A stretch of 42,879 nucleotides of DNA from DAIOGN01 sp036745245 (lineage in GTDB: Bacteria; Zixibacteria; MSB-5A5; JAUVRN01). The notes under the pieces are model-generated. The model worked only from the letters and a program-made list of their open reading frames with translations. It did no database searches and was not told where the DNA came from. Position numbers and translations under genes: made by a program. Below, one piece after another: positions 33,543 to 40,435 of this stretch; the stretch's first letter is position 1; each line of letters opens with the position of its first letter. The stretch lies in contig DAIOGN010000009.1 in NCBI GenBank assembly GCA_036745245.1, positions 1 to 42,879 of the forward strand, in the 5' to 3' direction.

Positions 33543-33656
33543 GTATTGTCTGTGGTTTGCCCCCCGCACGCGGCCGCCCTCGAGCTGTCGCCTCCCCAGG
33601 AAACTCCCGCGCAGGAAGAGAGGTCGTTTGTACGAACGAACCGCCGCCCGGCCGAC

Positions 33657-33758
33657 CCGCCGGTGCGGGCGCGATTGCTCAAGCGGATCCTCGAGTACAA
33701 CGAGGATGATTGTCGGGCGATGGAGCATATCGTGGGGTGGTTTAGGGAGCGGAGGTAG
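33657..33758 (+). pseudogene. C-terminal remnant of a TM0106-family nuclease
   Basis: The frame ends in ARLLKRILEYNEDDCRAMEH and IVGWFRERR. This is the C-terminal RNase-H-like line of TM0106-family proteins (YNxDDC), with the last catalytic Asp residues. No nuclease front precedes it; a longer frame from 33546 lacks family character. It could be the far end of the broken gene at 29448, parted by RhuM and the dockerin gene, or a separate scrap. Confidence 0.6.
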
Positions 33759-33920
33759 GGCGGTGGGATGCAGGCGGGAGTTTGCGGTTGATGATGTGAT
33801 GGCAGTCCGATTTGGCAGGTGTTCATATTGGCGTGGGCGACGCAGGCTGAGTCTGGCCTTGCACCATGATGCAGGTCGCTCCTAGTGGACACCATCAGGC
33901 CATCGAGGATATGCCAGGCC

Positions 33921-34199
33921 ATGGACATCGAGTGGGATGGGGCAAAGGCGGAGAGCAATGTTCGCAAGCACGGGGTCTCGTTCTACGAGGCCGCCACGGT
34001 GTTCTTCGACCCCTTGGCTCTCTCAGGTCAAGATCCCGACCACTCTCTGGCTGAGGATCGCTATATTACTTTTGGTTACTCGAGTTTGGACCGGCTAGTT
34101 GCCGTTAGCCATACCTATCGGCCAGGAGCAATTCGGATTATTAGTGCGCGCCGCGTAACTCGAGGTGAAAGGAAGCTGTATGAAGAAGGCGAAGGATAA
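33921..34199 (+). CDS. brnT: BrnT-family toxin
   Basis: 92 residues from the ATG at 33921. It carries the BrnT pattern: IEWDGAKAESNVRKHGVSFY, EAATVFFDPLALSGQDPDHS, EDRYITFGYSSLDRLVAVSH, then IRIISARRVTRGERKLYEEG. BrnT is a RelE-fold ribonuclease toxin. The frame is intact. Its end overlaps the start of the antitoxin gene (34180) by 20 bases, so the two are coupled. An earlier in-frame start at 33885 adds residues without family likeness. Confidence 0.92.
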   Translation: MDIEWDGAKAESNVRKHGVSFYEAATVFFDPLALSGQDPDHSLAEDRYITFGYSSLDRLVAVSHTYRPGAIRIISARRVTRGERKLYEEGEG

Positions 34200-34443
34200 C
34201 CTGAGGCCGAACTACAAGCGGTCGGACTTTGCGAAACTGGAACGAGGCCGGTTCCATGCTGAGGTTGCCAATGGCAAGGCTGTAGTTGTGCTGGAACCTT
34301 CAATCGCAAAAGCATTTCCAACATCGAAGGCCGTCAACGAGGCTCTGCACGCGCTGTTAAAGCTCACGGAAAAGACTTCTCGCCTGATCAATGGCGCAGG
34401 TCCAGGTACATCTAAACGAGCTCGCGTCCGGAAAACCGAATAA
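34180..34443 (+). CDS. BrnA-like antitoxin of the BrnT toxin
   Basis: 87 residues from the ATG at 34180, with GAAAGGAAG a few bases upstream. The family line is RPNYKRSDFAKLERGRFHAE followed by GKAVVVLEPSIAKAFPTSKA and VNEALHALLKLT. This kind of small antitoxin follows BrnT in many genomes (R-G-x-(Y/F) then VVLxPDVAxxFP and VNEALRxL). The classical BrnA ribbon-helix-helix is not obvious, so it may be the alternative antitoxin type. With the overlap to brnT it completes an apparently working pair. Confidence 0.8.
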   Translation: MKKAKDNLRPNYKRSDFAKLERGRFHAEVANGKAVVVLEPSIAKAFPTSKAVNEALHALLKLTEKTSRLINGAGPGTSKRARVRKTE

Positions 34444-34466
34444 GGAAGAGTACCTGCGAGGGACCG

Positions 34467-34721
34467 TCAGGGGAGGGCGGGCGAATCGTAAAGCGCTTCC
34501 GGCGCGAAGTCCGCGCCATTCGGCCAGGTCACGGTCCCGGACAGCTCATCGAGCGTCACTCTGGCGAAATACGATTCGTCCGTAAAGGGGTTCATTACCG
34601 GACCCCACAGGAGCGGTCGGACGTTGACCTTCTTCGATATCCCGTCACTGAACGTAACATGAAGACTGAAGGGGCCGCATACGGAGGCGGCCTTTATCCT
34701 CAGAATCCCATTGTGCGACAT
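34467..34721 (-). CDS. DUF2442 protein (antitoxin-like partner of DUF4160)
   Basis: 84 residues from the ATG at 34721. It carries FSLHVTFSDGISKKVNVRPL, LWGPVMNPF, ESYFARVTLDELSGTVTWPN and GADFAPEALY, the DUF2442 signature. DUF2442 genes commonly follow DUF4160 genes, and the pair is regarded as toxin-antitoxin-like. Here the DUF4160 gene upstream keeps only its end (34731-34857), while this gene is whole. A broken copy of the same C-terminus is found at 14557-14661. Confidence 0.85.
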   Translation of the reverse strand: MSHNGILRIKAASVCGPFSLHVTFSDGISKKVNVRPLLWGPVMNPFTDESYFARVTLDELSGTVTWPNGADFAPEALYDSPALP

Positions 34722-34730
34722 CAACACAAT

Positions 34731-34857
34731 CTAATCCAGGGGAGCAATTTCTTCAAGAGGGACTTGAAGTCTCGCGCGCTGCCAGTTGGCTAGCAGCTCC
34801 GCATTGTGAATGGTCGCCCACTCTTTGACCAAATTTGCCGCGCGTGGCGGAAGGCCC
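34731..34857 (-). pseudogene. DUF4160 C-terminal remnant
   Basis: The frame ends in LPPRAANLVKEWATIHNAEL, LANWQRARLQVPLEEIAPLD and a TAG, the usual ending of DUF4160 proteins. The N-terminal half with its HxPPHxH line is missing. The TAG lies 9 bases before the DUF2442 start, the normal spacing of the pair. This is one more toxin-side gene lost beside a kept partner. Confidence 0.7.
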
Positions 34858-35025
34858 GGTGTAGTTGATGTGATTGCATGATGCTGGCTGGCCGGCAATA
34901 CTGGCCAGGAAGCCGGAGATTCCGGGCCGGTTCACGAGAGCGTTGGTGCATTGACGAACAGCAAGGAGGAGTTTAACTTGAGAGTGCAGCAAGTCGACAT
35001 TGTCAGTAGGCGCAAAGGCAAGCCA

Positions 35026-35580
35026 ATGGCACCAAATCTCTATCGTGAAGACAAAGCCACGCAAGCGGCAGCACTGCTGCTCGGGCTGCGCGGCCAGGCC
35101 ATGAGCTATCTCAAATTGTTGAAGCTCATGTATCTGGCCGACAGGGCAGCCCTTCTCGAATTTGGAAGCCCCATCACATTCGACGATTACGTCTGCATGG
35201 ACAATGGTCCCGTTCTCAGCCGGACCTATTCCGCAATTACAGTCGAGCCCGATCCGCGGCACCCCAGCTACTGGAGCACGTACATCTCAGCTCCAAAGAA
35301 CTACGAGGTCGAACTCCTTGGCAAAGTCGCTCCCAGTGACCAGTTGTCCCAGGCTGAGGAGGAAATACTCAAGTCGGTGTTTGCACAATACGGCCAGCTG
35401 AGCCGATGGGAACTGGTGGATGTCACTCACAGATTGCCAGAGTGGCGTGATCCGGAAGGGTCCACACTTCCCATAGAATACCGCCAGATCCTCCAGGCCG
35501 AAGGCTGGGCCGACGATGAAATCCGCGACTTGGTGGATGCGATTGAAGCCCATGCATCGGCTCGCGAGATGCTCGGCTAG
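35026..35580 (+). CDS. Panacea-domain antitoxin (DUF4065/SocA-like)
   Basis: 184 residues from the ATG at 35026; the longer frame back to 34951 adds an unlike lead. The Panacea line is present: TQAAALLLGLRGQAMSYLKL, LKLMYLADRAALLEFGSPIT, FDDYVCMDNGPVLSRTY, LSQAEEEILKSVFAQYGQLS and RWELVDVTHRLPEW. Panacea is a promiscuous antitoxin domain that pairs with many unrelated toxins. The stop at 35578-35580 touches the ATG of the next gene (35581), a tight operon, so the next gene is the presumed toxin. Confidence 0.88.
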   Translation: MAPNLYREDKATQAAALLLGLRGQAMSYLKLLKLMYLADRAALLEFGSPITFDDYVCMDNGPVLSRTYSAITVEPDPRHPSYWSTYISAPKNYEVELLGKVAPSDQLSQAEEEILKSVFAQYGQLSRWELVDVTHRLPEWRDPEGSTLPIEYRQILQAEGWADDEIRDLVDAIEAHASAREMLG

Positions 35581-35961
35581 ATGGAGCTGATCGGCGCCGG
35601 ACGATCGTTACTGATTTACCCGGATACCGATTCCAAACCGCACGTCTGGTTCGTTCTCACCGACCCCGTGGGCATGCCCGGCAAGGTCGTCGCGGTGATG
35701 ATCCAATCCGCAAAGCCGTATACCGACTCGACGGTACTCCTCGAGCATGGCGATCATCCGTTCATCCGGCATCAGACTTCCGTCAGCTTCGGACAGGCGA
35801 CTTTTTTCACGCTGGAGAAACTGCAAAGATATTTCCAAAAGGGGATGTGTCACCTGCTTCAGGATATGTCGGCAGCCTTGCTCGACAAAGTGCGCAAGGG
35901 GCTTTTGGCCTCAGCGCGCACGCCTCATTCGATTCGCGCGTACTGCCAAAGCCAGTTCTGA
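35581..35961 (+). CDS. Presumed toxin paired with the Panacea antitoxin
   Basis: 126 residues beginning directly after the Panacea stop. Visible lines are SLLIYPDTDSKPHVWFVLTD, KVVAVMIQSAKPYTDSTVLL, EHGDHPFIRHQTSVSFGQA and CHLLQDMSAALLDKVRKGLL. The alternating strands near the start and HPFIRHxTSVxF recall small beta-barrel mRNA-interferase-like proteins (PemK-type), but I cannot confirm a family. By genome position it is the PanT-type toxin. No membrane segment is seen. The frame is intact. Confidence 0.75.
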   Translation: MELIGAGRSLLIYPDTDSKPHVWFVLTDPVGMPGKVVAVMIQSAKPYTDSTVLLEHGDHPFIRHQTSVSFGQATFFTLEKLQRYFQKGMCHLLQDMSAALLDKVRKGLLASARTPHSIRAYCQSQF

Positions 35962-36026
35962 ATCCGCCTTCCCCCACGCGAAGCGACCCAGTCGCAGCAC
36001 ATTGCCGTTTACCGCGCAGGCGCGCA

Positions 36027-36055
36027 TTGACGCAGCCATGTAAGCTGGCTATCTT
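36027..36055 (+). promoter_or_regulatory. Promoter of the three-gene Lon-like operon
   Basis: TTGACG (36027-36032), 17 bases, TATCTT (36050-36055). It precedes the ATG at 36103 by 48 bases, and GAGG lies at 36087-36090. Confidence 0.6.
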
Positions 36056-36102
36056 GTAGCTGTACAGCCTTCTATCTCTCCAAATCGAGGTCCCGATCAA
36101 CC

Positions 36103-37185
36103 ATGGTCCCGCGACCGGATCTGGTCTCCGACGTTGCGCAAACGATTCGCGACCGCTGCCATTCCGGCGAGCGAGCCAGGGGCGTTGATCGCCTAATCGC
36201 CCTCGCATCACACATCGCCCTCCGCCGCCTCCATGGCCGCCTCGCCGCCGCAGCGCGCTCGGCCGGCGCATCACCGCGCGACATGGCCACCTCCGCAGTA
36301 GCGGGGCTCTTCAGCCCCGGGGACGGCCAGGCACCCATCGTCACCGCGCTGGTCGACTACCTCGACTCCGACGACACCAGCCTCTTCCTGCGCTTCCAGG
36401 CCGTGGTGATCGGCGCAGCATCGCAGGAGCTGTTTCACCGCTGGCACGAGAACGACTCCCTGTCGGCACGACTGTGGCGCAACCTTCAGCGGGCACTGCG
36501 GCACGACGAACGGCTGGCCACCATTCCCGCTGCGCGTCCCGAATGGGTGTGTCTGGTGGAATCGCAGGGCTACCGGCCCGACAAGCCGTCGGTCGGCTAC
36601 AGCGATCTCGAGGCGATTGTGCGTGCACTCCACTCGCCATCGGGCTTCACCGCCGACATGATCGTGAAGGTCCTGCAGGAAGTCGGCGAGCTGGAGCACT
36701 TTAACAAGATCGTATCGATTGAACTGCTGTTCTCTGTGCTGCGCGATCACACACGCGATTTGGCAGCGGCCGAAATGCGAGCAGGGGGTTCGGCCGGCAT
36801 CACCCATCCCATTCTGACCATGGCCGTGACAGAGGCCACCGTCGCGGCACATTCAGAAATACAATCACGCCTGGAGCGCTACCAGAGTACTGGAAAGGTG
36901 TCGCCCGACCACGCCAGACTCATGGGGAAGGCGCTCTCCGACATCATCACCGACTGCGCCGACGGAGGCCCGGCTCAGAGCTACTACCAGTATCTCAAGG
37001 CGCACTCGCCCGAGCTGGAGCTTGCACAGTATCGGAGCGCCTGGCGCACGCGCTTCGAGTACCTGGCCGAGTCGGTCCGCGAGCGGTTTTACCAGGCTAT
37101 GCGTGAGCGAGTCAGTCCTGCATTTCTGCGGGAGGAAGCGCGGGCCACTACCAGTGAGTGGAAGCCATGGGAGAGCCATCAATGA
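36103..37185 (+). CDS. Helical protein of unknown function, first gene of the Lon-like operon
   Basis: 360 residues, mostly helical by pattern, with no signal peptide or membrane segment. It is rich in Arg and Ala, with blocks such as DVAQTIRDRCHSGERARGVD, LFLRFQAVVIGAASQELFHR and YRSAWRTRFEYLAESVRERF. I recognise no domain and see no nucleotide-binding motif. The next gene has an anti-sigma-like zinc finger, so a regulator (a divergent sigma-like factor) is one idea; the FLRFQAVVIGAASQEL helix is only loosely like sigma region 2. The stop overlaps the ATG of the next gene (ATGA at 37182-37185), so the two are made together. Confidence 0.75.
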   Translation: MVPRPDLVSDVAQTIRDRCHSGERARGVDRLIALASHIALRRLHGRLAAAARSAGASPRDMATSAVAGLFSPGDGQAPIVTALVDYLDSDDTSLFLRFQAVVIGAASQELFHRWHENDSLSARLWRNLQRALRHDERLATIPAARPEWVCLVESQGYRPDKPSVGYSDLEAIVRALHSPSGFTADMIVKVLQEVGELEHFNKIVSIELLFSVLRDHTRDLAAAEMRAGGSAGITHPILTMAVTEATVAAHSEIQSRLERYQSTGKVSPDHARLMGKALSDIITDCADGGPAQSYYQYLKAHSPELELAQYRSAWRTRFEYLAESVRERFYQAMRERVSPAFLREEARATTSEWKPWESHQ

Positions 37186-38000
37186 CAAGGCTCTGGGCTT
37201 GCCCCGACGACCAGGAACTGAGCCGGCTGGCGCTCGACCCGGCTTCAGTCAGAAGTACCGGGTTGTTGGAACACGTCGAGCAATGTGAGCTATGTCGCTT
37301 CGTGCTGGGCGAAAAGCGCAAGGAAGCCCACGAGCTGGCCCGGGTGTGGGAAAGCACCGCCGGGCCCAACGTAATCGTGATGAAGCGATTTCGGCCGGAT
37401 TCTGAGTCGGTGTCGCAGGGTACACTATTGGCCGCCCAGGGAGTGGGGGGTGTGAAGGAAGAGGAGGCCGTCACCCTGGCCTCCGAGGGGCAGCAGTACA
37501 TCATGCGCGTGGTGCGTGACGCGGGGTCGGGGGATCTGTGGATTTATCTGCTGTCGGATGAGCCCGGCGGCGGCAGCCGGGTGGTGGTGAGCCCGTTTGG
37601 TGGTGATGCGACCTATGTGACGGACGAGCGCGGGCGCGTGAATTTGGGCACGCGAGACTGGCCGACCGAAGGCGAGTTGGTTGCCGAGGTGAGGCACCCG
37701 TTGGCGAAGTTTCGGATGTCGAAGTTGAAAGATGCGGGTGCAGCTGAGACCACGACGGTGCTTACATCCGACCGGGGCGACAGGATCCAGGTGTCACTGT
37801 CGGGATCGGAGCACGGAAGACGATTGTCGGTGGTATTACTGGACGCCCCGGGCCTCGGTTTGGGAGATGGGAAATCCCTGCGTCTTGGGATTGCTGAGCC
37901 GGGGAAGGGCAGTTTGAGAGTGGAGACGTTGGAAGGCGCGGGAACGGCGTCGGTGGATGTGGGTTCGGCGCCGGAGTTTGAGATTTACCTATTCGCGTGA
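37182..38000 (+). CDS. Anti-sigma-like zinc-finger protein with a beta domain
   Basis: 272 residues from the ATG at 37182, coupled to the gene before. The first 45 residues (CPDDQELSRLALDPASVRST, LLEHVEQCELCR) have the HxxxCxxC zinc line of anti-sigma/zf-HC2 domains. A charged linker follows, then beta-rich segments: QQYIMRVVRDAGSGDLWIYL, TYVTDERGRVNLGT and MSKLKDAGAAETTTVLTSDR. No membrane segment is visible, so unlike classical anti-sigma factors it would stay in the cytoplasm. It may sense or regulate the first gene's product. A hairpin (38007) and a small palindrome (38049) separate it from the Lon-like gene. Confidence 0.75.
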   Translation: MTRLWACPDDQELSRLALDPASVRSTGLLEHVEQCELCRFVLGEKRKEAHELARVWESTAGPNVIVMKRFRPDSESVSQGTLLAAQGVGGVKEEEAVTLASEGQQYIMRVVRDAGSGDLWIYLLSDEPGGGSRVVVSPFGGDATYVTDERGRVNLGTRDWPTEGELVAEVRHPLAKFRMSKLKDAGAAETTTVLTSDRGDRIQVSLSGSEHGRRLSVVLLDAPGLGLGDGKSLRLGIAEPGKGSLRVETLEGAGTASVDVGSAPEFEIYLFA

Positions 38001-38006
38001 TTCTGT

Positions 38007-38026
38007 AACCGCTCTGAGGGGCGGTT
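38007..38026 (+). terminator. Hairpin after the zinc-finger gene
   Basis: AACCGCTC (38007-38014), TGAG, GGGCGGTT (38019-38026): 8 pairs, one of them G-U. TTGATTCT follows, so termination would be partial at best. It may reduce expression of the third gene. Confidence 0.35.
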
Positions 38027-38048
38027 TGATTCTGAACATTCTGGAGAG

Positions 38049-38063
38049 ATCAGGACTCCTGAT
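38049..38063 (+). promoter_or_regulatory. Palindrome at the ribosome site of the Lon-like gene
   Basis: ATCAGGA-C-TCCTGAT is a perfect 15-base palindrome. It contains AGGA about 10 bases before the TTG start at 38066, so as an RNA hairpin it could hide the ribosome site, or as DNA bind a dimer. Confidence 0.4.
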
Positions 38064-38065
38064 TC

Positions 38066-40168
38066 TTGGTAACCGTTCTCGAACTTGAGAAAGCCGCTGC
38101 GCGGTTGCGGCGCGAGCTGAAGGCAGCAGTGGCGCCGGAGATCCGGCTGTTGTGTGGCCTGCGATTCGGGGACGTACTGCGTGAAGCGGCGGCGGAGCAC
38201 CGAGAGGCCTACCTGCGGGAGTTTCTGGCAGCGTTAGCGGAAGTGGCCTCCCGATGTGACCGTGCCGAGCTGTTGCCCGAGGAACTAAAGTCGCTGCGGC
38301 AGTTCGTTGGGCTGTGCGAGACCGAGGAGGGGCTACGCGGGTCCGGGGAAGTCGGGGCGCTGTCGGCACTCTCGACTTCGAATGCACGATCTGCCGCGCG
38401 CAATCACCTGGCCGCCTCTGACGGCCGGGCCGTTCGGGTGAACGGGCTATTCGTGGAGTACTACCCCGACCTGGACCTGCCACCTCGCGGCCGACTGCTG
38501 ACACTTCGTGTGACGGCAATGGCACTGCCGGGCAGCGCTGATGACGACGACGTCGTGGTTCGCAATCCGGTGTCGGACCCCGACGATCGATTCCTGGCTC
38601 AGGCGCGCGACTCTGTGGCGGCCGCGAGATTGCATCTGTCCAAACGCTACGGCTGGACTGGGAAGAAGAAGTATCGCTTTGATTTCACCGTCGAGTCAGT
38701 AGGTGCGCGGTTCACCGGCGATTCGCTCGGTGTGGCCTTCGCGGTGGGGGCAATTGCGGCGCTGGGGCGCATCGAGGCCCTGAGCGATGAGATGTCGGTA
38801 AGTCCGGTTGTGGCGTTCTGCGGAGCCATGGCGTCGCACGGGGTTCTGGCGCCGGTGGACGTAGATGCGTTGAGAGTGAAAGTCTACCGGGGGTTTTGGT
38901 CTGGCCTAAAGGTGCTGGTGATTCCGCGGGTTCACTTCACGGAGGCCTGGGCGTACCTCAAAGAGCTGGAGGCGGCCAACCCCGGACGGAAACTTGAGCT
39001 GATGGGCGCCGATTCGCTCGACGATGTGGCGGGGGATCCGAGGTTGGTGCCGGTGCGGCGGCTGTCGGTGCCAGATTACACTCTCCGTCGAATATGGGCG
39101 AGCCGTCGGTCGGCATGGTTCCAAGTATCCATCATGGTGCCATTGCTGTACGCGTTGCTTTGTCTTGTTTATCCACCGGCATGGATCCTGTTCGATCGCG
39201 CCCCGGCCGAAGTACGACTGACACCCGATGGGTTTGAAGTGCTCAACGCGGATCATAGACAGATTTGGCGATACACGTGCTCATATCCACTGGATACTGT
39301 CAATTCAAGAGCTTGCCTCGGCGACCTTGCGGGCGACGAAACGCCGGAGGTGGCATTCATGCCCTTCACCTCAAGTGATGAGATATCAGAGATGAACAGT
39401 GTCTTCGTATTCCGGCCGAAAGAAGGACTCGTTTTTCAATTGCACTGTTTCATTTGGGGCGAATACCCGGGAGACAGTATTGAGGCCCGGTTCACACCAA
39501 GCTCGTTGCACATCGTGGATACCGGGGGTGGCACTGTACTTGTATCCGCAATGACCCGATCACTGCCTGCAAGAACGCACATCGGTATTTGGTCATCAAC
39601 AGGCCAGCGGGTCGGCTGGTATGTAGCATCCGGACAATGTTCGCAGCAACTCTCCACCGACTGGAATGGAGATGGTACCCCGGAGCTATTCTTCACGGGC
39701 GTTAATAATCGGCTGGTGCCGCAATCTGCGTATCTGCTGTCTCTTCCGTTGGTCGGACTCAACGGCGCCTCACCACCGTACGCCGCAAAAGATTGGGACC
39801 TGACCAAGATCAAGCGCGGGAATCAATTTGCTTGTATTTACTTTCCACCAACGGATGCCTTACCCACGACCGACGCCTATAATGACGTACTAGGACTTTC
39901 CGTAGAGAACCGCGTCTTTTTGAAGCTGCTCACTGGCGAAACAGGTCCGCCGCCATGTGGCCTTTTCTACTTCTTGGATCGACAATTGCGGGTTAAGAGC
40001 GTAACTAGTGACGATTCATTCCGGCTGTTCCGCGACTCTGTGGCCAAGGATCGGGGCGAACCCCCTGTAAGCGATTGGGGCACCTACTTCCAGACGAGGC
40101 AGACTGCCGTAGCCTACTGGGTGGATTCCGGGTGGGTGACCGACCGTCAGCATGAGACCGGTCCGTAG
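38066..40168 (+). CDS. Lon-S16-like protease domain, membrane segment and FG-GAP-like outer part
   Basis: 700 residues from a TTG at 38066. Residues 1-100 are a helical lead. Residues 125-320 look like a Lon-type S16 domain: FTVESVGARFTGDSLGVAFA carries a GDS line like the Lon serine motif (Ser220), and ALRVKVYRGFWSGLKVLVIP aligns with the Lon line around its catalytic lysine (Lys272). Residues 351-376 (VSIMVPLLYALLCLVYPPAW) are a membrane segment. The outer half has FG-GAP-like lines LGDLAGDETPEVAFM and STDWNGDGTPELFFTG. The protease would face the cytoplasm and the repeats the periplasm. No AAA domain is present. With the zinc-finger gene upstream this looks like a signal-transduction or conflict system; that is inference. 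Confidence 0.75.
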   Translation: MVTVLELEKAAARLRRELKAAVAPEIRLLCGLRFGDVLREAAAEHREAYLREFLAALAEVASRCDRAELLPEELKSLRQFVGLCETEEGLRGSGEVGALSALSTSNARSAARNHLAASDGRAVRVNGLFVEYYPDLDLPPRGRLLTLRVTAMALPGSADDDDVVVRNPVSDPDDRFLAQARDSVAAARLHLSKRYGWTGKKKYRFDFTVESVGARFTGDSLGVAFAVGAIAALGRIEALSDEMSVSPVVAFCGAMASHGVLAPVDVDALRVKVYRGFWSGLKVLVIPRVHFTEAWAYLKELEAANPGRKLELMGADSLDDVAGDPRLVPVRRLSVPDYTLRRIWASRRSAWFQVSIMVPLLYALLCLVYPPAWILFDRAPAEVRLTPDGFEVLNADHRQIWRYTCSYPLDTVNSRACLGDLAGDETPEVAFMPFTSSDEISEMNSVFVFRPKEGLVFQLHCFIWGEYPGDSIEARFTPSSLHIVDTGGGTVLVSAMTRSLPARTHIGIWSSTGQRVGWYVASGQCSQQLSTDWNGDGTPELFFTGVNNRLVPQSAYLLSLPLVGLNGASPPYAAKDWDLTKIKRGNQFACIYFPPTDALPTTDAYNDVLGLSVENRVFLKLLTGETGPPPCGLFYFLDRQLRVKSVTSDDSFRLFRDSVAKDRGEPPVSDWGTYFQTRQTAVAYWVDSGWVTDRQHETGP

Positions 40169-40208
40169 TCACCGACGAATTCCTCTACACGCGCCTAAGT
40201 CGCCACTG

Positions 40209-40236
40209 CCACCATTCTACCGCGTCGCAATGGTGG
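40209..40236. terminator. Hairpin downstream of the Lon-like gene
   Basis: CCACCATT (40209-40216) pairs with AATGGTGG (40229-40236) around 12 bases, 41 bases past the stop. There is no T-tract, so its strength is unsure. The remaining gap to 40435 holds another small inverted repeat, CATTCA...TGAATG, near 40270. Confidence 0.4.
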
Positions 40237-40435
40237 GACGATGTATCAACTCTGGATCAAGGGCCGCATTCATCTGAGTGAATGATGTTTCTGCAAAGAA
40301 CCCACGTGTCCTCTAACTGCTAGTAACCCGGAGGGGCCCACTCGTCTGGGTACCCACAGGCGCGTCATTGGGACTGTCAGAAGGCGAGGGAGGTATCCAC
40401 AGAAGCGCTTGCAAGAACCAAAAGGAGACCGGGGT

